From an uncultured Dysosmobacter sp. (lineage in GTDB: Bacteria > Bacillota > Clostridia > Oscillospirales > Oscillospiraceae), in the NCBI GenBank assembly GCA_934565855.1, contig CAKTIO010000002.1, positions 310,001-374,000 on the forward strand: a DNA stretch of 64,000 bases, written 5' to 3'. Positions within the stretch are counted from its first letter, which is position 1, and each line of letters opens with the position of its first letter. The notes beneath the pieces were generated by a model that was not told where the DNA came from, searched no databases, and worked only from the letters and a program-made list of their open reading frames with translations. Made by a program: the position numbers and the translations under genes. Positions 32,817 through 42,901 of this stretch are shown here, one piece after another.

Positions 32817-34145
32817 TCAAGCTTGCTTCCGCAGGCGGCACAGGTAAAATCCATCGGTCTGGTTCCGCTGTGGAAACAGTGTGATCTCACCCTCCACTAT
32901 CCCTACTGGATCCGGGAGGGAAAAGCTTTCCCGGGAAAACTCCGGATGTTCGACAAGAAACGCATCCACTACCTGCCCGTTTTCCTCCGGAAGGATGGTG
33001 CAGGTAGAGTACAGCAGCGTTCCGCCCAGTTTTACATAGGCTGCCGCATTGTCCAGAATTGCTGTTTGGATCACCGGAAGTGCAAACAGCTCGTCCGGTT
33101 TTTTATAACGGATATCGGGCTTCTTCCGAATGATCCCCAAGCCGGAACAGGGTGCATCCACCAATACCAGATCAGCAGACCCTACCCATTCCGGGCGGCT
33201 GCAGCGTCCATCCGCCGCCGCTGTCTGGATACAGGACAATCCAAGCCGCTCCGCGCCCTCACGAATGCGCTTCAATTTGTTTTCATGCAAATCACAGGAA
33301 AGAATGCTTCCGTGGTTTTGCAGGGCGATTCCAGCGGCAAAGGACTTTCCTCCCGGTGCGGCGCAAAGATCCATTACATGAATCCCCGCCTCAGGTGCAG
33401 CCGCTGCCGTAACCAGCTTTGCCGCGGCATCCTGTACCCAGAACCATCCCTTTTGAAACGCCGGAAGCTTTGCCAGATTTCCCGTGCCGGACAGCTCCAA
33501 GCAGTCGGGGACCCACGCATGTGGGGTCACCTTGATCCCATTTGCCGCCAGCTCCTCTGTCAATTCCTGCGCCGTGGTCTTCATGGTATTGACCTGGATC
33601 GTGACAGGCGCTACCGCGTTATCCGCTTTCAGAAGCTCCTCCGCTTCCTGCTCTCCCAGCAGGGAAACCATCCGCTTTACCAGCCACTTGGGATGACTAT
33701 AGCGGACAGACAGGTAGGATATCTTATCCCGTGCCGGAATCTCCGGCAGTGCCGCCCGGTTTTTGGAAATCTTGCGCAGAACCGCGTTTACCAGTCCTGC
33801 AGCCGGTCCTCTCCCGCATTCCCGGGTCATGTTGACCGCTTCATTGACAGCGGCAGAATCCGGAATTTTATCCAAAAATACGATCTGATAAGCACCCAAA
33901 CGCAAAATATCCAGCAGAGGAAGCTGCAGGTGCTCCGGCTTTTGAGAGCAATACGCACCGATCCAGTGATCCAAAAGCATCCGGTTCTGCAAAACGCCGT
34001 ATACCAAACGGGTCGCCAGTGCGGCATCCGGTCCCTGAAGTCCGTTTTTCTCAATCTGTGCTTTTAGACTGGCGTCCGCCCATGCGTCCGCTGTCCGAAC
34101 TGCCTGCAAGACATACAGCGCGGTCATCCGCGCGGAGTTCTTCAT
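32817..34145 (-). CDS. rsmB: 16S rRNA cytosine967-C5 methyltransferase
   Basis: 442 residues. The N-terminal part is a NusB-like RNA-binding domain (ARMTALYVLQAVRTADAWAD), the C-terminal part a SAM methyltransferase with MDLCAAPGGKSFAAG, the catalytic DAPCSGLGIIRKKPD and LLYSTCTILPEENGQVV. Overlaps the protease gene upstream by ATGA and is followed by rlmN. Confidence 0.95.
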   Translation of the reverse strand: MKNSARMTALYVLQAVRTADAWADASLKAQIEKNGLQGPDAALATRLVYGVLQNRMLLDHWIGAYCSQKPEHLQLPLLDILRLGAYQIVFLDKIPDSAAVNEAVNMTRECGRGPAAGLVNAVLRKISKNRAALPEIPARDKISYLSVRYSHPKWLVKRMVSLLGEQEAEELLKADNAVAPVTIQVNTMKTTAQELTEELAANGIKVTPHAWVPDCLELSGTGNLAKLPAFQKGWFWVQDAAAKLVTAAAAPEAGIHVMDLCAAPGGKSFAAGIALQNHGSILSCDLHENKLKRIREGAERLGLSCIQTAAADGRCSRPEWVGSADLVLVDAPCSGLGIIRKKPDIRYKKPDELFALPVIQTAILDNAAAYVKLGGTLLYSTCTILPEENGQVVDAFLVEHPEFSRESFSLPDPVGIVEGEITLFPQRNQTDGFYLCRLRKQA

Positions 34146-34879
34146 CTTCCGTTCCCCCGTCTGCGTCCGCCGTTCCGGCTCATAAAAATCAACAGAAACC
34201 GGAGCAGCTGCAAAATGGACATCAGAAGAGCCGCCACATACGTCATTGCCGCCGCGCGCAGAACTCTACGCGCTCCGGGCAGCTCGTCATCTCCCAGCAG
34301 TCCTGTTTCCTCCAGCGTCACCAGCGCCCGGTGGGATGCGTTAAATTCCACCGGCAGCGTGACCAGCTGGAAAAAGGTGGTCAACGAGAACAAAATAACG
34401 CCAGCCAGAAACAACGTTTGACTGTATAAAAGCGTTCCCAGCACCAGCAGCAGGAAACAGAACTTGGAGCCAATCTGCGTCATAGGAACAATGGCGCTGC
34501 GCAGGCGGACCGGTGCATATCCCTCCGCATACTGCACGGCATGTCCAGCCTCGTGTGCCGCGACACCTACTGCGGCAATGGTCGGGGCGCCGTAAACAGA
34601 ATCCGACAAATAGATCGTGCGGTCTCTGGGATCATAGTGGTCCGTCAGTTCTCCCCGACAACGCTGAATCTGCACGCCATAAACTCCATGTGCACGCAGA
34701 ACGGCTTCCGCCGCCTCCGCTCCGCTCATGTGCCGGCGGTTATTGACCGCGCTGTACCTCCGGAAGTTTCCAGAGACTTGAACCTGCGCCACAAGAGAAA
34801 GCAGCAGCACCGGGATCAACAGCAGGCAGTACAGATTGTTCGCCAGAAAGTAGGAGTAGCTATTGTAATAATATGGCAT
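34142..34879 (-). CDS. YugP-like membrane zinc metallopeptidase
   Basis: 245 residues with membrane helices at both ends and an HExxH motif in AAHEAGHAVQYAEGY; the downstream FNASHRALVTLEETGLL fits this family's third ligand region. Members are neutral zinc metallopeptidases of unknown substrate. It lies between fmt and rsmB, a placement often seen in Clostridia. Confidence 0.88.
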   Translation of the reverse strand: MPYYYNSYSYFLANNLYCLLLIPVLLLSLVAQVQVSGNFRRYSAVNNRRHMSGAEAAEAVLRAHGVYGVQIQRCRGELTDHYDPRDRTIYLSDSVYGAPTIAAVGVAAHEAGHAVQYAEGYAPVRLRSAIVPMTQIGSKFCFLLLVLGTLLYSQTLFLAGVILFSLTTFFQLVTLPVEFNASHRALVTLEETGLLGDDELPGARRVLRAAAMTYVAALLMSILQLLRFLLIFMSRNGGRRRGNGR

Positions 34880-34883
34880 TCCC

Positions 34884-35807
34884 TCATCCCCTATCTGCGA
34901 TTTTCATGGGGTGTCCCAGCAGATACGCCGCCGCGGACATCCGCTTTCCGCCATCTGCCTGCAGTTCCGTAATGGTCAAGCTCGTTCCGTCTCCACAGGC
35001 TACCTGAATTCCCTGCTTTCCGGCAGACAGCAGAGTTCCAGCAGATGCGTCGGTCTTTTCACCGATCCGCGTCTCAAAAATCTTGAACTTCTTCCCATTC
35101 AGTTCCGTCGCTGCACAGGGCCAGGGAAGCAGTCCACGCACCTGATCGTGGATCTGCCGGCTGCTCCGGTTCCAGTCGATGGGCGACAGCTCTCGGGACA
35201 GCATCGGCGCATAGGTGAACCGGCTGTGGTCCTGCGGCGTCCGTGCCGCCGTCCCGTTTTCCAGCTTGGGAATCACAGCGGACAGTGTATCCGCCCCCAG
35301 CTTTGCCAAGCGCTGCCAAAGCTCCGGCGCGGTTTCGTCCGGTCCAATGGACAGTGTCTCCACCTGGATCACATCGCCCGCGTCCAGCTCCTTTGCCATA
35401 TACATGATGGAAACGCCCGTTTCTGCCTCTCCATTCAAAATCGCCCAGTTGATAGGCGCCGCTCCCCGGTATTTGGGCAGGATGGACGCATGGACGTTGA
35501 TGGCTCCGTACCTGGGCGCATTCAAAATCTCCTCCGGAAGGATTTTGCCATATGCAACCACCACAATCAGCTCCGGTGCCAGCTCCTGCACGATCCGCAG
35601 GGCTTCTCCGTCCCGCATTTTCAGCGGCTGGTACACGGGCAGTTTATGTGTAATGGCACATTCCTTTACAGGCGAAAATGTTACCTTGTTCCGGTTCCTG
35701 GGCTTGTCCGGCTGTGTGAATACCCCGCAGATGGTATGTCCATCTGCAATCAGCCGTTCCAGAGAGACCGCCGCAAAGTCCGGCGTTCCCATAAACAGAA
35801 TTCTCAT
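34884..35807 (-). CDS. fmt: Methionyl-tRNA formyltransferase
   Basis: Formylates the initiator Met-tRNA. Contains IRMILFMGTPDFAAVSLERL-type start, the folate site NVHASILPKYRGAAPINWAI and the catalytic region MYMAKELDAGDV, with a C-terminal domain (LLPWPCAATELNGKKFKI). 307 residues. Its start overlaps the def stop (ATGA), the classic def-fmt pair. Confidence 0.96.
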   Translation of the reverse strand: MRILFMGTPDFAAVSLERLIADGHTICGVFTQPDKPRNRNKVTFSPVKECAITHKLPVYQPLKMRDGEALRIVQELAPELIVVVAYGKILPEEILNAPRYGAINVHASILPKYRGAAPINWAILNGEAETGVSIMYMAKELDAGDVIQVETLSIGPDETAPELWQRLAKLGADTLSAVIPKLENGTAARTPQDHSRFTYAPMLSRELSPIDWNRSSRQIHDQVRGLLPWPCAATELNGKKFKIFETRIGEKTDASAGTLLSAGKQGIQVACGDGTSLTITELQADGGKRMSAAAYLLGHPMKIADRG

Positions 35808-36301
35808 TCGCCCTCGTTCTCCTCAAGATAAGCCTGCAGCTCCTCTTCCGTCAGAATATGGTCCGCATGCTCCACAAACAGGTGTCCATCCAAATGCTCC
35901 GTCTCGTGGCAGAATGCCCGGGCAGTCAACCCCTCGCTTTCCGCCTCAAACCAGTTGCCATCCCGGTCCTGCGCCCGGACCCGCACCACATTCGGACGGG
36001 TGATAATGGCGTATTTCCCCGGAACGCTCAGACAGCCCTCCAGCCCACTCTGCTCTCCGCTCTGGGCGATGATCTCCGGATTGATCAGCTCAATGATCTC
36101 CTCCGTCTCTTCGTCCAGCACCACACACAATCTGCGCAGAACGCCAACCTGCGGCGCTGCCAGACCAACGCCGTTTGCTTCCGTCATCGTCTCCGCCATA
36201 TCGTCCAGCAGCTCCCAGAGATGCTCGTTGAATTCCGTTACCGGACGGCAAACCTTATGCAGGCAGGGATCCCCCTGCGTTACGATCTTTCTAAGTGCCA
36301 T
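35804..36301 (-). CDS. def: Peptide deformylase
   Basis: Removes the formyl group from nascent proteins. All three motifs are seen: GVGLAAPQVG, EGCLSVPG and the metal motif CHETEHLDG (written HExxH). The 165 residues are normal; the C-terminus is acidic. GGAGGTCAATG spacing supports the start. Coupled to fmt downstream, behind priA. Confidence 0.96.
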   Translation of the reverse strand: MALRKIVTQGDPCLHKVCRPVTEFNEHLWELLDDMAETMTEANGVGLAAPQVGVLRRLCVVLDEETEEIIELINPEIIAQSGEQSGLEGCLSVPGKYAIITRPNVVRVRAQDRDGNWFEAESEGLTARAFCHETEHLDGHLFVEHADHILTEEELQAYLEENEGE

Positions 36302-36330
36302 GTCATTGACCTCCTTATTATCCTTGCGTA

Positions 36331-38802
36331 CTATTCCATCGCGTTACAATCCGCGAAAATATTCAGTCCACGGTTTTCACTCCGGGAGGAAAAATCCTTC
36401 AGCAGCCACGCAAGTCTGCGCCGGAGCATTTTATCATTTTTCCCCACCAGTGTGATCCGGTAGCGAAATCGGTTGTTGACCTTCAGCACCGGAGCCGGAG
36501 CTGGTCCCAGTACCTCCGGGTCCATTTTCCGGAATTCTTCCCCTTGCAAAATCTGCCCCAGCGTTTCCTTCAACCGGACCGCTGCCCGCAGCACCGCGCC
36601 CTCGTCCAAACCGGAAACCGTCAGCGTAAACAGATCTGCAAACGGCGGATAACGGCGTATCCTTCTCAATCGGATCTCACCTTCATAAAAACGGTCATAA
36701 TCCTGATGGGCTGCGCTTTGGATCACTTCATTTTCCGGTGTATACGTCTGAATTACCGCCCGACCCAGCTTACCGCCCCGACCAGCTCGTCCCACCACCT
36801 GTGTCAACAGGCTGAAGGTCCGTTCCGCCGCCCGGTAATGGTCCACATACAGCGACAAATCCGCTGACAACACGCCTACCAGCGTCACATTCTCAAAATC
36901 CAGACCCCTTGCGACCATTTGTGTTCCCAAAAGAATAGGGATTTTTTCTTTTTCAAACCTTTCCAAAAGCTGCATGTGGTTTCCGGAAACCGTATCTGCG
37001 TCCATGCGCAGAATCTTTGCTCCGGGAAACATCTGCCGCAGCTCCTCCTCCACCCTTTGGGTCCCGATGCCCACATGCTTCATCATGCCGCCGCAGTCCG
37101 GGCAGCGCTCGATCATGGGTTCCGAATAGCCGCAGTAGTGGCACATCAGACGATGGTTTGCCGAATGGTAAGTCAACGGGACACTGCACCGTCGGCATTC
37201 CGGGACCTTTCCGCATTCTCCGCAAAGGAGCATCCGGCTGTTTCCGCGCCGGTTGAGAAACAGAATCGTCTGTTCTCCTGCCGACAGATTTTTTCCGATC
37301 TCTTCCCGCAGCACCATGCTGACTGTTCCCGCATTTCCACTGCGAATCTCTTTCCGTAAATCGGCAATGGTCACCTGCGGAAGCGCCTGCTCATTATAAC
37401 GCTTTCTGAGAAGCTGGTGGCGATAAATTCCTGTCTGCGCCGCATAAGCACTTTCCACCGCCGGAGTTGCAGAACCCAGTACCAGCACGGCGTGGCTCTG
37501 GGCGCAGCGAAACTTTGCAACGTCTCTGGCATGGTATCGGGGAGGGTTTTCTGACTGATAGCTCCCCTCCTGCTCCTCATCCAAAATCACCAAGCCCACC
37601 TTTTGCAGCGGAGCAAAAATCGCGGAGCGCGTACCCAGAACCACCTGCACCTCACCCCGCCGGATGCGCTTCCACTGGTCATATCTTTCGGACATTTTCA
37701 GTGAGCTATGCAGCATAACGACCCGGTCTCCGAAATGGGACACGAATTTCTGCATCATCTGCGGCGTCAGCACGATCTCCGGAACCAGAACGATTGCCTG
37801 CTTTCCGGTCTCAATCACCGATTTTACCAACTGAAGATACACTGCGGTCTTCCCGCTTCCGGTCACACCCTGCAGCAAAAATACCGCAGGCTGTTCCTCC
37901 TGCACAGCTTGGGAAATCGCTTCATACGCTTCCTGCTGCTCCTGATTCAGTTGAAGCGGCGGTGCTGATGCCGCCTGGTCCTCCACCCTTGGAATCCGTA
38001 GCTCCTCTTCCTCTGAAAAACGTAGAAATCCAGCTTTTTCCAATCCGCGCAGCGTCCGAAGGGTCGCGCCGGTATAATAGCAAAGCTCGGCAGAGGAAAT
38101 CCTCCCGGCATCTGCCAGCATTTGCAGCGCTGCACTGCGCACCGGGGCAGTGCGTTTTTTCCGCTCTGCCTCTGCCGTTGCTTCCTCCGCATCGACTGCA
38201 AGCTCTGCCATGCGGCGGGTCTTGTCGCTAATTTTTCGCTGAGCGGCGGTCTCCACCGTTAAAACCTGTTCCTTTACCAGCAGCCTGACCGCACTCTTTC
38301 GCCTCTCATTCTGTTCTGCTCCCAGCTCTGCCAGCGATGCTTTGCCGCCGCATTCCCGCAGTGTCCGAAGAATCTCATCGGCGCCGCGGAGCTGTCCGCA
38401 GCGCGAAAGCAATTTCTCCCACGGCTCTGACGGATCGGTCAGGCGGTAGCTTTCCCGCAGCTGATACCACAGCCCCGAGGGCAGCACCGTCTTGAGCGCC
38501 TCATACATGGTGCAGAAATACCTCTGCCGCAGGAAAAATGCCAATGCGATCCCGTTCTCATCCAAAACAGGCTCCACATCCAAAACGGAGAGCAGTGACT
38601 TCAAGGACGCTGTCTTCTCTCCCTCTGCCCTGGCAAGAAGGAATCCCTCCGAGCTGCGATTACCATGCCCGAAGGGAACAGTGACCCGGACCCCGACCTG
38701 TGCTTTTTTCAGCAATTCCTCCGGGATTAGATAATCATAGGGCTTGTCAATGGAATACGGAGCCGCAGCTACAACGACCTTTGCTATCTCTGCGCGTTCC
38801 AT
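36331..38802 (-). CDS. priA: Primosomal protein N' (replication restart helicase)
   Basis: 823 residues. N-terminal DNA-binding domain, a winged helix in the middle, then a DEAH-type helicase with Walker A LLQGVTGSGKTAVY and Walker B LVILDEEQEGSY. Between the helicase lobes are eight Cys of the two zinc sites (CGECGKVPECRRCSVPL, CHYCGYSEPMIERCPDCGG). PriA reloads the replisome at stalled forks. It is between rpoZ and def in the gmk-rpoZ-priA-def-fmt order typical of Firmicutes. Confidence 0.96.
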   Translation of the reverse strand: MERAEIAKVVVAAAPYSIDKPYDYLIPEELLKKAQVGVRVTVPFGHGNRSSEGFLLARAEGEKTASLKSLLSVLDVEPVLDENGIALAFFLRQRYFCTMYEALKTVLPSGLWYQLRESYRLTDPSEPWEKLLSRCGQLRGADEILRTLRECGGKASLAELGAEQNERRKSAVRLLVKEQVLTVETAAQRKISDKTRRMAELAVDAEEATAEAERKKRTAPVRSAALQMLADAGRISSAELCYYTGATLRTLRGLEKAGFLRFSEEEELRIPRVEDQAASAPPLQLNQEQQEAYEAISQAVQEEQPAVFLLQGVTGSGKTAVYLQLVKSVIETGKQAIVLVPEIVLTPQMMQKFVSHFGDRVVMLHSSLKMSERYDQWKRIRRGEVQVVLGTRSAIFAPLQKVGLVILDEEQEGSYQSENPPRYHARDVAKFRCAQSHAVLVLGSATPAVESAYAAQTGIYRHQLLRKRYNEQALPQVTIADLRKEIRSGNAGTVSMVLREEIGKNLSAGEQTILFLNRRGNSRMLLCGECGKVPECRRCSVPLTYHSANHRLMCHYCGYSEPMIERCPDCGGMMKHVGIGTQRVEEELRQMFPGAKILRMDADTVSGNHMQLLERFEKEKIPILLGTQMVARGLDFENVTLVGVLSADLSLYVDHYRAAERTFSLLTQVVGRAGRGGKLGRAVIQTYTPENEVIQSAAHQDYDRFYEGEIRLRRIRRYPPFADLFTLTVSGLDEGAVLRAAVRLKETLGQILQGEEFRKMDPEVLGPAPAPVLKVNNRFRYRITLVGKNDKMLRRRLAWLLKDFSSRSENRGLNIFADCNAME

Positions 38803-38831
38803 ACTCCATCCTCCCCCTATGTGTTGTGTGC

Positions 38832-39086
38832 TCAGACGTTGCCGCGGTCCTCTTCAATGGTCAGATCCATGCCCGCGGCATCAATCTTGCCCAAGGCAAC
38901 CTCATCGATTGCCAGAGTTACGGGCTTTTCGTCCAGCTTCATGGACATTTCATCTGCTTCGTCCGCGATCTGACGCGCCCGGCGTGCCACCACGTTCACC
39001 AGCATATAACGGTTGGGAACATGAGAATTCAGCTTGCTCATTGCCGGATAAATCATACCTTTTTTCTCAGTAGCGATACTGGACAT
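38832..39086 (-). CDS. rpoZ: RNA polymerase omega subunit
   Basis: 84 residues with the omega pattern MIYPAMSKLNSHVPNRYMLV and VARRARQI. It helps assembly of RNA polymerase. GGAAGG lies nine bases before ATG 39086; a start three codons earlier lacks a site. It lies between gmk and priA as usual. Confidence 0.93.
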   Translation of the reverse strand: MSSIATEKKGMIYPAMSKLNSHVPNRYMLVNVVARRARQIADEADEMSMKLDEKPVTLAIDEVALGKIDAAGMDLTIEEDRGNV

Positions 39087-39144
39087 AATTAACAACCTTC
39101 CATTCTGCCAAAACGGCGATTCATTTATTCTGTCAACGGCGGAT

Positions 39145-39744
39145 TTATCTGCCGCTGATGATCTCCATTCGTTCCTGGGGCTTGCAGTGCTCTGCTGTCA
39201 TGATCGCTGTCAGCTCGTTCACTGCGTTTTCCACCGTGTCATTGATGACAAAGTAATCATAGGTGTGCGCTGTCTGGAACTCTACCTTTGCGCGCAGCAG
39301 CCGCTTCTGGATCTTGTCCGCGCTGTCTGTTCCACGTTCTGTCAACCGGCGCTCCAGCTCCGTCCAGGAGGGCGGCGCGATAAAAATGCGCACCGTATCC
39401 GGTCTCTTGCTACACACCTGAATGGCTCCCTGCACCTCAATGTCCAGAATAACATCCTGTCCCCGGTCCATTGCGGCGTCTACAAACTTCTTCGGGGTTC
39501 CGTAGAAATTTCCAACGTACTCCGCATACTCTAAAAACTCGTCCTTTGCGATCCAATCCCGGAATGTGTCCACGTCCAGAAAATGGTAATGCACACCGTC
39601 GATTTCTCCCGGACGCGCCTCCCGCGTGGTGGCGGAAACCGAAAAATAAACATCACTCCGTTTATCCAGCAGGGCTTTCAGCACCGTACTCTTTCCAACG
39701 CCGGACGGTCCAGAAATAATGAACGTCTTTCCCTTTCTTATCAT
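39145..39744 (-). CDS. gmk: Guanylate kinase
   Basis: Phosphorylates GMP to GDP. P-loop [12 protein letters not shown] near residue 11, GMP-binding [20 protein letters not shown], and the lid region with [16 protein letters not shown]. 199 residues. It overlaps the stop of remA by ATGA and precedes rpoZ. Confidence 0.96.
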   Translation of the reverse strand: MIRKGKTFIISGPSGVGKSTVLKALLDKRSDVYFSVSATTREARPGEIDGVHYHFLDVDTFRDWIAKDEFLEYAEYVGNFYGTPKKFVDAAMDRGQDVILDIEVQGAIQVCSKRPDTVRIFIAPPSWTELERRLTERGTDSADKIQKRLLRAKVEFQTAHTYDYFVINDTVENAVNELTAIMTAEHCKPQERMEIISGR

Positions 39745-40004
39745 TGCTCCTCATCCTCCCCCTGGGTCATGTCCACCTGCAGCCGGTTGGATACCTTCTC
39801 CAACGGCAGCGCGGAGAGTATCACATGGTCGCTGTCCATAATGAAAATGGACGCTGTTTTTCTCCCGTAGGTCGCGTCGATCAGCATGCCGCGTTCTCTG
39901 GATTCCTGGATCAGCCGCTTCATGGGCGCTGAATCCGGACTGACCACTGCCACCAGACGCTCCTCCGAAATCAAGTTTCCAAACCCGATATTGATCAGCT
40001 TCAT
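39741..40004 (-). CDS. remA: RemA family extracellular matrix regulator (DUF370)
   Basis: 87 residues starting [20 protein letters not shown], with [20 protein letters not shown] and [18 protein letters not shown]. In Bacillus subtilis RemA is a DNA-binding activator of matrix and osmoprotection operons; outside biofilm formers its regulon is unknown. Located between yicC and gmk, a strongly conserved Firmicutes order. Confidence 0.93.
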   Translation of the reverse strand: MKLINIGFGNLISEERLVAVVSPDSAPMKRLIQESRERGMLIDATYGRKTASIFIMDSDHVILSALPLEKVSNRLQVDMTQGEDEEQ

Positions 40005-40010
40005 CTGCTG

Positions 40011-40889
40011 TTACTCCACATTCTGGACCTGTTCCCGAATCTTTTCCACTTCCGCTTTCAGATTCACCACAACACGGGCAATGGCAACATCGTTGCACTT
40101 GGAGCCTGTGGTGTTCGCCTCGCGGTTGACCTCCTGAATCAGGAAATCCATCTTCCGTCCCATTGGATCATCAGATTCCAGCATCGTGCGCAGCTGCGCC
40201 ACATGGCTGCGTAAGCGCACAGTCTCCTCATCCACAGCGATCTTGTCGGCATAAATCGCCGCCTCAGTCAAAATCCGCTGTTCATCGATATTTGCGGTTT
40301 GCAGGACCTCCTGCATCCGCGCTGTCAGCTTTTGGCGGTATTCCGTTACCGTCTCAGGCGACCGCTGCTCTACCTCTCCGGTCAGGATCTCAATGGTATT
40401 CAAGCGGCTTCCGATATCCTCCGCCAGCTTTTTGCCCTCTACCGCCCGCATGGCGTTATAGGACTCCAGCGCTTCATCCAGCACCTGGCACAGGTCTGCT
40501 GTCACCGTCTCCAGATCCTCGTCTTCCTTCGTCACCGTCAAAACATCCGGGAAGCGGGACAGCTGCTCCGGCGTGACCTTTGTCTCTATGCCGCACACCT
40601 CTGCCAGCTCCTGAAGAGCGGTCACATAGCTGGCAGCCAGCTCACGGTTCACGGAAACCTTCGCTACATCCGCAGCGGAAGCATCCACCGAAACAAATAC
40701 ATCGACCTTTCCCCGGGAAATCGCCTTCTGCACGCGCCCCTTGATGGCATCCTCCGCAAAGCCGTACATCCGCGGCAGCTTTACGCTGCAATCCAGATAA
40801 CGGTTATTTACCGAACGGACCTCTACCGTAATATTCCGTTTGTTCAGCGTCTCCTTTGCCCGACCATAGCCGGTCATACTCTTGATCAT
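40011..40889 (-). CDS. yicC: YicC family endoribonuclease
   Basis: 292 residues with the family start MIKSMTGYGRAKETLNKRNI and the C-terminal MGRKMDFLIQEVNREANTTGSKCND. YicC proteins were recently shown to be ribonucleases; substrate and role here are inferred. First gene of the yicC-remA-gmk-rpoZ-priA run, just downstream of the DnaJ-domain gene. Confidence 0.94.
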   Translation of the reverse strand: MIKSMTGYGRAKETLNKRNITVEVRSVNNRYLDCSVKLPRMYGFAEDAIKGRVQKAISRGKVDVFVSVDASAADVAKVSVNRELAASYVTALQELAEVCGIETKVTPEQLSRFPDVLTVTKEDEDLETVTADLCQVLDEALESYNAMRAVEGKKLAEDIGSRLNTIEILTGEVEQRSPETVTEYRQKLTARMQEVLQTANIDEQRILTEAAIYADKIAVDEETVRLRSHVAQLRTMLESDDPMGRKMDFLIQEVNREANTTGSKCNDVAIARVVVNLKAEVEKIREQVQNVE

Positions 40890-40904
40890 ACTTCCTCCTA
40901 TCTG

Positions 40905-41579
40905 TCAACGGCAGAAGCCAAAATAGCCGCAGCCATTACACAGGAAATACGCGCAGCACATCCGTCCGCACAAATTTCCATCACTGACACAGACATCCGT
41001 TCCAAACGGACCGTCTCCCGGACGGTAGGCACCAGCCGCGCCGTTTACCATATAGTCCAGCGCTCTCCGGTACTCGCTGTTGCCCGGATCTATCTGGCAG
41101 GCGGTTTCATAATAGCGCTGTGCCTCGTCCATCCAGCCCCTGCGGAAGCAGACAAAGCCCTTGAGATAATTCCACTCCGCATTGTGGTCCTGATACGCTG
41201 CCAGCAATGCCTCCGCCCGGTTCAGGTCTCCCGAATTGATGGCAATACGCACCTGCTGCAGGACTGAGGACCCCGTTGTGGACGAGGACTGCCCACTCCA
41301 GCTGCTTCCTCCTGCACCATAGCTATACTGATAGCTCTGCTGCTGTTGCTGCTGGTATCCGCCATACCCTCTGGACTGCTGCCCACGCCCGCTGCGCGTC
41401 TTGGTGATCTCCTCATACGCCGCGTTGATCTCCTTCATTTTTTCCTGTGCGAGATCTGCCAGCGGGTTATCGTGATAGTTGTCCGGATGATATTTTCGCG
41501 CCAGCTTCAAATACGCTTTTTTTACTTCCTCATCTGTCGCCGTCTCCGGCACACCGAGAACCTGATAGGGATTGTTCAT
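40905..41579 (-). CDS. DnaJ-domain protein with TPR-like and Cys-rich tail
   Basis: 224 residues. A J domain at the start ([20 protein letters not shown] with the HPD motif in YHPDN), a Gln/Ser/Tyr-rich linker, a short TPR-like helical part ([20 protein letters not shown] ... [20 protein letters not shown]), and a tail rich in Cys ([20 protein letters not shown]). Not the DnaJ chaperone itself, which has a different zinc domain. Its start overlaps the end of the DUF5685-like gene, and I take these as partners. Confidence 0.88.
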   Translation of the reverse strand: MNNPYQVLGVPETATDEEVKKAYLKLARKYHPDNYHDNPLADLAQEKMKEINAAYEEITKTRSGRGQQSRGYGGYQQQQQQSYQYSYGAGGSSWSGQSSSTTGSSVLQQVRIAINSGDLNRAEALLAAYQDHNAEWNYLKGFVCFRRGWMDEAQRYYETACQIDPGNSEYRRALDYMVNGAAGAYRPGDGPFGTDVCVSDGNLCGRMCCAYFLCNGCGYFGFCR

Positions 41580-42472
41580 GCTGTTCCCCCAATAATCTTA
41601 TCTTTCTTTTTTCCGGAAGAGGCAGCATGGAACGTTCCGTCTAAAACTGCTTTTCCAACTTGAAAAAGCCCCGTATAAAACGTTGCTTCCAAAACAGCTG
41701 ACCAGCATCCAAAATCCCATAGCTCGTAAGCTGTTGTTATCATGTGAATCGAGTGGTCCAGCGTCCTGGTAAACGCCGCCCGCTGCTCCGCGTTCAGCGA
41801 TGCCTCCTTCAGATCATACCGCAGGACCAGCGGATTATACCCGCCGCTTTTCATATCGTCCTTCAGGTCATCTGCCGCATCGATCAAATAGATCCAGCGT
41901 CCCAGATGATAGAGGATCTGATGCAGGATCCTTCTTTGTTCCTCGCTGGAAGCCTCTTCCGCCGCCCCAGCCAGCAGTACGCCAAAGGTATCTGCCGGTT
42001 CATCTAAAGATGGACACTTCCGTTTTTCCAGCTCCGCCAGTTTTTCCAGCTGAATGCGTGTTTTTTCAGCAAATTCCGGGCGGAATGCCGCAGCCCTTTG
42101 GTACGCAGAGCGAAGAGCGGCACTGGAGACCCGGTACTTCCAGCCGGAGGCTTTTCCATGATCCCTGATGCCGTCCATCAGCTGCCAGTATGCCAGAATC
42201 ACGCTTTCATCCGCCGCCAATGCCAGTGCATCATCCGATGGGAGATAGTCCCGCTTTTTTATAGGACTGACTGGACAGCACCCGCTTTGCACCATTCTCT
42301 CTCCGCCGCCAGACAGCAGAATCGCCAGAAATGTAAAATCGTAATTCAAAATCATTCTGGCTACGAAGCCATACCGTTCCTTCAAGGTGTGGCACAGACC
42401 ACAGTATATCCGCTGGAAGCGCTGCTTCTCCACGTCCTCCACTCCGGCAGGCGGCAATACATAACCAAACAC
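41576..42472 (-). CDS. DUF5685-like protein
   Basis: 298 residues. The start [20 protein letters not shown] and the [18 protein letters not shown] motif with two close Cys resemble the DUF5685 group, which is found beside DnaJ-domain genes in Clostridia. A second Cys pair ([10 protein letters not shown]) may complete a metal site. The later part is helical with the acidic [20 protein letters not shown], reminiscent of all-helical isoprenoid or squalene-type enzymes. No activity is known. Overlaps the DnaJ-domain gene by ATGA. Confidence 0.7.
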   Translation of the reverse strand: MFGYVLPPAGVEDVEKQRFQRIYCGLCHTLKERYGFVARMILNYDFTFLAILLSGGGERMVQSGCCPVSPIKKRDYLPSDDALALAADESVILAYWQLMDGIRDHGKASGWKYRVSSAALRSAYQRAAAFRPEFAEKTRIQLEKLAELEKRKCPSLDEPADTFGVLLAGAAEEASSEEQRRILHQILYHLGRWIYLIDAADDLKDDMKSGGYNPLVLRYDLKEASLNAEQRAAFTRTLDHSIHMITTAYELWDFGCWSAVLEATFYTGLFQVGKAVLDGTFHAASSGKKKDKIIGGTA

Positions 42473-42478
42473 GGTTTT

Positions 42479-42886
42479 TTAGAAAAGGCGTGTGATGGTA
42501 AAGGACAATCCGCCCACCTTCCGCACATGCCTGTCATAGGAGATTGCCGGCAGCAGCCCCACCAGAAATGCAGTTCCCGCAATCAAATATCGGGTCGATT
42601 CAGACGGGAGAAAGCCCGTCAAAAAGTATCCCAGCAGGAACAGAAGTACGGGAACGGCATAAACCAGACCCATGATCCCCAGTATATTTTTTGTGCTGCT
42701 CTCCACTACGACCTTCTGCCCAGGCTGTGCGCCGATCAGGTTTCTTGCCCGCGTATAAACTGCTGTTCCAGTCACGCCGCAACCGGCGCATTCCTCACAG
42801 TCATGCCCGCAGGCCGATTTTCTCGGCACGGAAATCTCCGCGTAATTGGGACCTAAAATACGTTCAACTGTTGCAATTTGTGTCAT
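42479..42886 (-). CDS. RseC/MucC-like SoxR-reducing system protein
   Basis: 135 residues with an N-terminal Cys cluster (CGHDCEECAGCG) and two membrane helices (GLVYAVPVLLFLLGYFL and LIAGTAFLVGLLPAI). This is the RseC/MucC layout, linked to Rnf-type electron transport and SoxR reduction in other bacteria. No Rnf genes are in the window, so the role here is uncertain. Confidence 0.85.
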   Translation of the reverse strand: MTQIATVERILGPNYAEISVPRKSACGHDCEECAGCGVTGTAVYTRARNLIGAQPGQKVVVESSTKNILGIMGLVYAVPVLLFLLGYFLTGFLPSESTRYLIAGTAFLVGLLPAISYDRHVRKVGGLSFTITRLF

Positions 42887-42901
42887 ATGCTTCCCTGCTT
42901 C

